Source of the DNA: Rhodococcus sp. IITR03
GTDB lineage: Bacteria > Actinomycetota > Actinomycetes > Mycobacteriales > Mycobacteriaceae
DNA: 13,245 nt
Assembly (NCBI GenBank): GCA_001017865.1
Contig: LATQ01000001.1
Span: 1,466,734-1,479,978, forward strand
Direction: 5' to 3'
The notes under the pieces were generated by a model that worked only from the letters and a program-made list of their open reading frames with translations, made no database searches and was not told the origin of the DNA. The stretch's first letter is position 1. Each line of letters opens with the position of its first letter. Shown here one piece after another: positions 9,322 to 13,245 of this stretch. Position numbers and translations under genes: made by a program.

Positions 9322-10815
9322 ATGTCGATCTCGCTCCCCCTACGCCTGCACGTGGCGGGTAGGTCCGCCTCCGCGCCGACGCGCTCGGCGTCCGGAACGA
9401 AGAAGGCGAGCGGACCGGCGGAGAAGAAGACGCGTAACCTGCGGCATCTCGTCTTCCCGGTTCTCGCGGTCGGTGCCGTCTTCCAGGCCATCATGCAGAC
9501 CGTCATGGTCCCGCTCCTGCCGAGCATGCCGGGCTTCACCGGCGCCGGACCCACCGCCGTGTCGTGGCTGGTGACGAGCACCCTGCTGGTCGGTGCGGTG
9601 ATGACGCCCATCTTCGGCCGTCTCGCGACATGATCGGCAAGAAGCGGATGCTCCTCATCGCGTTCTCGCTCATGACCCTCGGCTCGCTGATCTGCGCGCT
9701 GACCTCGGACATCGGACTGCTCATCGTCGCCCGTGGCCTGCAGGCGCCGGCGCGGCGGTGCTGCCGATCGGCATGGCGATCCTCCGCGAGGTCCTGCCCC
9801 GTGAGCACGTGGAGCGCTCGATCGCGATGCTCAGCTCCACCCTCGGCATCGGCACCGCGGTCGGCATCCCGTTCGCGGCCGCCATCGTCCAGTTCGCCGA
9901 CTGGCACCTGCTCTTCTGGATCACCGCCGCCATCGGCGCCGGTGTCGCCCTCGCGGCGTGGATCGTCATCCCGGAATCGGACACCCGCACCGGCGGTCGC
10001 TTCGACGCCGTGGGCGCCGCCGGCCTGTCCGCCGCCCTGGTGTGCCTGCTCGTGCCCATCACCCAGGGCAGCACGTGGGGCTGGACGAGCCCCGCGGTGC
10101 TGCTCTCGTTCGCAGCGTCGGTGCTGCTGTTCGTGCTTTGGGGCGTGCAGCAGCTGCGCAACCGCAACCCGCTCGTCGACCTGCGTGTCTCGGCCCACCG
10201 TTCCGTCCTCGCGCCGCACCTGTCGGCACTGCTCGTCGGGTTCGCCTTCTACGGCAACACCCTCATCACCACGCAGCTTCTGCAGGCGTCGTCCGAGCAC
10301 GGAGCCGGATACGACCTGACCATCCTCCAGGCCGCGGCCTGTCAGCTCGCCGCGAGCTTCGCGATGATGATCTTCGCGATCGTGGCCTCCCGGATTACCG
10401 AGCGTTTCGGACCCAAGATCACGATCATGACCGGCGCGGTCTTCCTGCTCGCCGGTTACAGCGTCCACGCGGTGCCCGGAAAACCGCTGGGGCTCGTGGT
10501 CGCCGCCATCTTCGTCGCGGCCATCGGCACGTCGCTCGTGTACTGCACGCTGCCGGTGCTCCTGCTCGGCGCGGTGCCGCTGTCGCAGAACGCCGCGGCG
10601 AACGGCGTCAACGTTCTGCTCCGCACCGTGGGCAGCACCGTCTGCAGCGCTGTCGTCGCTCGGTGCTCGCGGCCCACACCCTCGCAGGCGGGCTCGGCAT
10701 CGGCACGGCGGGCTTCGTGATCGCCTATCTCGTGTGCGCCGGCTGCGCCGTGGTCGTCTTCGTCTCGGGCTTCGCGCTCCCGTCGAAGCAGGCCCTGCGG
10801 CCGGTCGGGAACTGA
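9322..10815 (+). CDS. MFS transporter, DHA2 (14-helix) drug:proton antiporter type
   Basis: Inner-membrane exporter driven by the proton gradient, of the EmrB/QacA-type DHA2 group; substrate unknown. The ATG at 9322 has AGGAGG at 9308-9313; an in-frame GTG at 9316 lies too close to that site. Restored length is 498 aa. After a basic N-terminal tail of about 40 residues I count 14 hydrophobic segments, with motif A (GRLADMIGKKRMLL) after the second, the RGLQGAGAAVLPIG motif in the fourth, and the W-LLFWI segment opening the sixth that is usual for this group. Bases are lost near 9629, 9748 and 10660, each mended by one G or C. Expression is probably controlled by the preceding TetR protein through the palindrome over its promoter. 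The gene ends before a hairpin shared with the convergent oxygenase gene. Confidence 0.88.
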
Positions 10816-10843
10816 GCCCGGCCCGCTCCTGCCGGAACAGTTA

Positions 10844-10883
10844 CGGCCCCGCACCCCGGTGATGAAACCGGAATGCGGGGCCG
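10844..10883. terminator. Bidirectional hairpin terminator between MFS and oxygenase genes
   Basis: CGGCCCCGCA (10844-10853) pairs with TGCGGGGCCG (10874-10883), and inside it CCGGT (10856-10860) pairs with ACCGG (10867-10871) around GATGAA. It lies 28 bases after the MFS stop and 29 bases after the stop of the convergent gene, so it probably serves both. No T-tract is present. Confidence 0.72.
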
Positions 10884-10912
10884 CCCTCCTGTCCCCCAGG
10901 CCTGTCGGTGCG

Positions 10913-11877
10913 TCAGTGTTCGACGCCAGATCGCTCGGACGGTAACCGAGGGGGTAACCCGGATACGTCCGGTTGGTGGCGTTGCCCGCCGACAGCGACA
11001 CGCGTCTCTTCGGCAGTCGCCGCACGAACGCCGACCGTGCCCGCAGCGCGCCCTCGACGATCTCCGTCAGCTGCGGTGAGCTCTTCGGGAAACCGAACGC
11101 CGACGCCATGCGGTCGTCGATCAGCGCGAAGACGACCTTCTCGATGCCCTTGTTCAGCACCTTCGGGTACCACGACTGGAACAGTCGCAGCGTGTAGGTG
11201 CCGATGGCGTGGTTGTCGTCGCTGTAGGTGAACTTCTCGCGCTCGTATTCGAGCTTGAACCGGTGGAACTCCTGGAACGACTCCGGGATGTCCTTGATGC
11301 CCATCCGGATGCCCACCTGGCGGTAGAAGTAGAACGACGCCAGGCGCTCCTTCGGGTGCAGGCGACGCCACCCGTAGCGGTCGATCCAGTCGAGCGGGTC
11401 GTACACGAAGGTCGACAGGACGTACAGCATGTCGTCGTTGTCGATCGAGTACTTGCCGTGCATCCGGTTGATGTTGCGCAGCGACTCGCGTCCCCGCTCG
11501 GCGTCGTAGCCGTGCTCGACCAGCTCGGCCATCAGCAGCGCCGTGTCGTCGTACCGCTTCTGCGGCCGCTTCTCGAACTCGCCGGTGCGGGCGAGCAGCT
11601 CCGAGATGCTGGGCACGCAGTAGGTGCGGAAGAGGGCGAACTCGAGCGACCGCTGGTAGTCCCACGGGAACTCGTAACCGGCGGTGATCCGCACGATGTC
11701 CTGGTGCTGCGTGACCGGGTCGAGCTCCTCGATCACCTTGACCCAGCCCATCCGGCCACGCTTCGGGTGCGGGTCCCTGTTCGGGGGTGGGAACGTACCG
11801 GCCTTCTCGATACGTGCCTCGGGCTTCGCGACGACGGCGGCCTTCCGGCTGCGGGTACGCGGGGGAGTGGTCGTCAT
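10913..11877 (-). CDS. DUF2236 / MpaB-type haem oxygenase
   Basis: Member of the DUF2236 family that includes the rubber oxygenase Lcp and fungal MpaB, b-haem enzymes that cleave C=C bonds of isoprenoid chains to carbonyl products. Restored length is 321 aa. The ATG at 11877 has GGAAGGTGAG just upstream, inside the end of the aldehyde dehydrogenase gene. No signal peptide or strong membrane helix is visible; the first 40 residues are basic and Pro-rich. The conserved core holds Arg84/Thr85 (ALFRTYCVPSISELL) and His140 in NINRMHGKYSIDNDDMLYVL, the likely haem ligand by analogy with Lcp. A second conserved-looking block is FYFYRQVGIRMGI near 182-194. One G is lost near 10925; restoring it ends the protein at DLGVEH and TGA 10915-10913, instead of running through the terminator into the MFS gene. 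Substrate unknown; haem binding is inferred. Confidence 0.82.
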
Positions 11878-11881
11878 CGGC

Positions 11882-13245
11882 TCACCTTCCGTGCATGAAC
11901 TCGAGCATCGCCTGCGAGATCTTCAGGTCGCGCTCCGGACGCTCGAGGCTCATGAGCTTGAGCGGCGAGCGGAACTTCGCCACCGTGACGGACTTGGGAC
12001 GGCTGAACTCGCGCAGGCCGTCGGCGCCGTGGATGCGGCCGAAGCCGGACTCGCCGATGCCGCCGAAGGGCAACGAGGCGATGGCGGCGAAGCCGAGCAC
12101 CGAGTTGACCGACACCATGCCGTTGCGCAGGCGCTCGGCGAGCTGACGGCCCTTCTTCTTGTTGCGCGTGAAGATCGACGCCCCGAGACCGTAGTCGGTG
12201 CCGTTCGCGCGTTCGACGGCCTCGTCGAGATCGCGGACCTTGTTGACGACGACCGTCGGGCCGAAGGTCTCCTCGCACACCGCGGCCGAGGTCTCGGGCA
12301 CGTCGGTGAGAATGACGGGCTCGACGATGCGCTCCTGCACCGAATCGAGCCCGCCGAGGACGGCCTTGCCACCGGACTTCAGGCGTCCTCGATGTGACTG
12401 CGCACGATGTCGACCTGGCGCGGAAGCGTCATGGGGCCGTAGGTGGAGTTCTCGTCGCCGCCCGGCTTCGCGCGCCGGACGGTGGCGGTGAGCTTGTCGA
12501 GGAACTCGCGGTAGACCGGCTCCTCGACGTAGATGCGCTCGACACCCGCGCAGGTCTGGCCGGCGTTACCGAACGCACCGAAGGCGGCGAACTCGACGGC
12601 CTCGTCGATGTTCGCGTCGGCCGCGACGATCATCGCGTCCTTGCCGCCGCATTCGGCGACGAGCGGGGTGAGCGACTCGGCGCACACCGCCATGACCTTG
12701 CGGGCGGTGGGGCCGGAGCCGGTGAAGGCGACCTTGTCGACACCCGAACGCACGAGCGTCGAACCCGTCTCACCGAGACCGGTGATCACCTGGAAGACCG
12801 GCTGGGTGGGGGCGATCGAGTTCCACTTGTCCTCGAGCCATTTCGCGACACCGGGAGTGAGCTCGCTCGGCTTGAAGACGACGGCGTTGCCGGCGGCCAG
12901 CGAGTAGGCGATCGAACCCATCGGGGTGTACACCGGGTAGTTCCAGGGGCCGATCACGCCGATGACACCGAGGGGCTTGTACTCGAGGGTCGCGGCCTGG
13001 TTGAAGCTCGCGACGCCCGAGGGCACCTTGCGAGGCTTGAGCACCTTCTTGGCGTTCTTGGCCGCCCAATCGAGGTGCTCGACCGCCAGCATGACTTCGA
13101 GGAAGGCGTCGCCGAAGGGCTTGCCGGTCTCCTTCGCCACCACCGATGCGAGCGAGGTCGCGTCGGACGCGATGGCCTTCTTGAACTCGAGGAGCCAGTC
13201 GCGGCGGCCGCGGAAGCCCTGCGCCTCCCACCAGCGAGCGGCGAC
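11882..13245 (-). CDS. NAD(P)+-dependent aldehyde dehydrogenase (N-terminus off the window)
   Basis: Oxidises an aldehyde to the carboxylic acid. The reading frame is open to the right edge, so the first part (perhaps 50-60 residues) is missing; 454 residues are visible. All catalytic elements are present: the Asn of GPWNYPVYTPMGS, the cofactor Lys of VVFKPSELTPG, the FTGSGPTARKVM nucleotide site, the general-base Glu of PLVAECGGKDAM, and the nucleophile Cys of GNAGQTCAGVERIYVEE. The C-terminal EETFGPTVVVNKV and LPFGGIGESGFGR motifs are typical. One C is lost near 12381 (SHIEDA/LKSGGKAVLGG). The stop at 11884-11882 is four bases before the oxygenase ATG, so the two genes form an operon. The subgroup is uncertain; it is not obviously a succinate-semialdehyde or betaine-aldehyde type. 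Confidence 0.9.

Noticed and set aside
9536..10468. 310-codon minus-strand open frame opposite the MFS gene
   Set aside because: Low-complexity, charged antisense translation; the plus strand encodes clear membrane helices.

Overview
The window is high-GC actinobacterial DNA, most likely from Rhodococcus or a close mycolic-acid-containing relative. This rests on recognition of the proteins: a RecR very close to the mycobacterial one, the YbaB-RecR pair, a FadA/FadB trifunctional pair, and an FAD oxidoreductase plus cyclopropane-synthase-type methyltransferase as used for 10-methyl (tuberculostearic-type) fatty acids. No RNA gene, insertion sequence or CRISPR array is visible.

Layout, left to right. 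(1) 1-608, +: 3' part of a zinc-type alcohol dehydrogenase resembling the phosphonate-associated family. (2) 767-4142, +: fadA then fadB, 23 bases apart, the two subunits of a fatty-acid beta-oxidation complex, followed by a strong hairpin. (3) 4243-7004, -: an FAD-binding oxidoreductase and an S-adenosylmethionine-dependent fatty-acyl methyltransferase overlapping by GTGA, convergent with fadAB. Three tandem 16-bp repeats cover the methyltransferase stop. (4) 7154-8631, +: an SRPBCC protein, YbaB/EbfC and RecR, divergent from (3). (5) 8628-10815, +: a TetR regulator overlapping recR by GTGA, then a 14-helix MFS exporter whose predicted promoter sits inside an 18-bp-arm inverted repeat. (6) 10913 to the right edge, -: an aldehyde dehydrogenase (start off the window) and a DUF2236/MpaB-type haem oxygenase, 4 bases apart.

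How the genes work together. Blocks (2) and (3) are lipid metabolism: fadAB degrade acyl-CoAs, and the oxidoreductase/methyltransferase pair probably makes 10-methyl branched chains in membrane lipids. Block (4) is recombinational repair with its usual nucleoid partner; from memory, the set methyltransferase/FAD/SRPBCC/YbaB/RecR matches the M. tuberculosis Rv3720-Rv3715c neighbourhood minus the amidase. Block (5) looks like a self-contained drug or metabolite efflux unit. Block (6) is the best candidate for something undescribed: a haem oxygenase of a family known to cleave C=C bonds, coupled to an enzyme that would oxidise the aldehydes formed.

Quality warning. Every gene in the window is broken in the sequence as given. 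About 27 single-base frameshifts can be located by following conserved protein sequence across frames, nearly all explained by one missing C or G in a C/G run. Restoring them gives family-typical lengths for every complete gene. I read these as sequencing or assembly errors, not gene decay, and annotate each gene as one coding region with break points stated. Residue numbers refer to the restored proteins.
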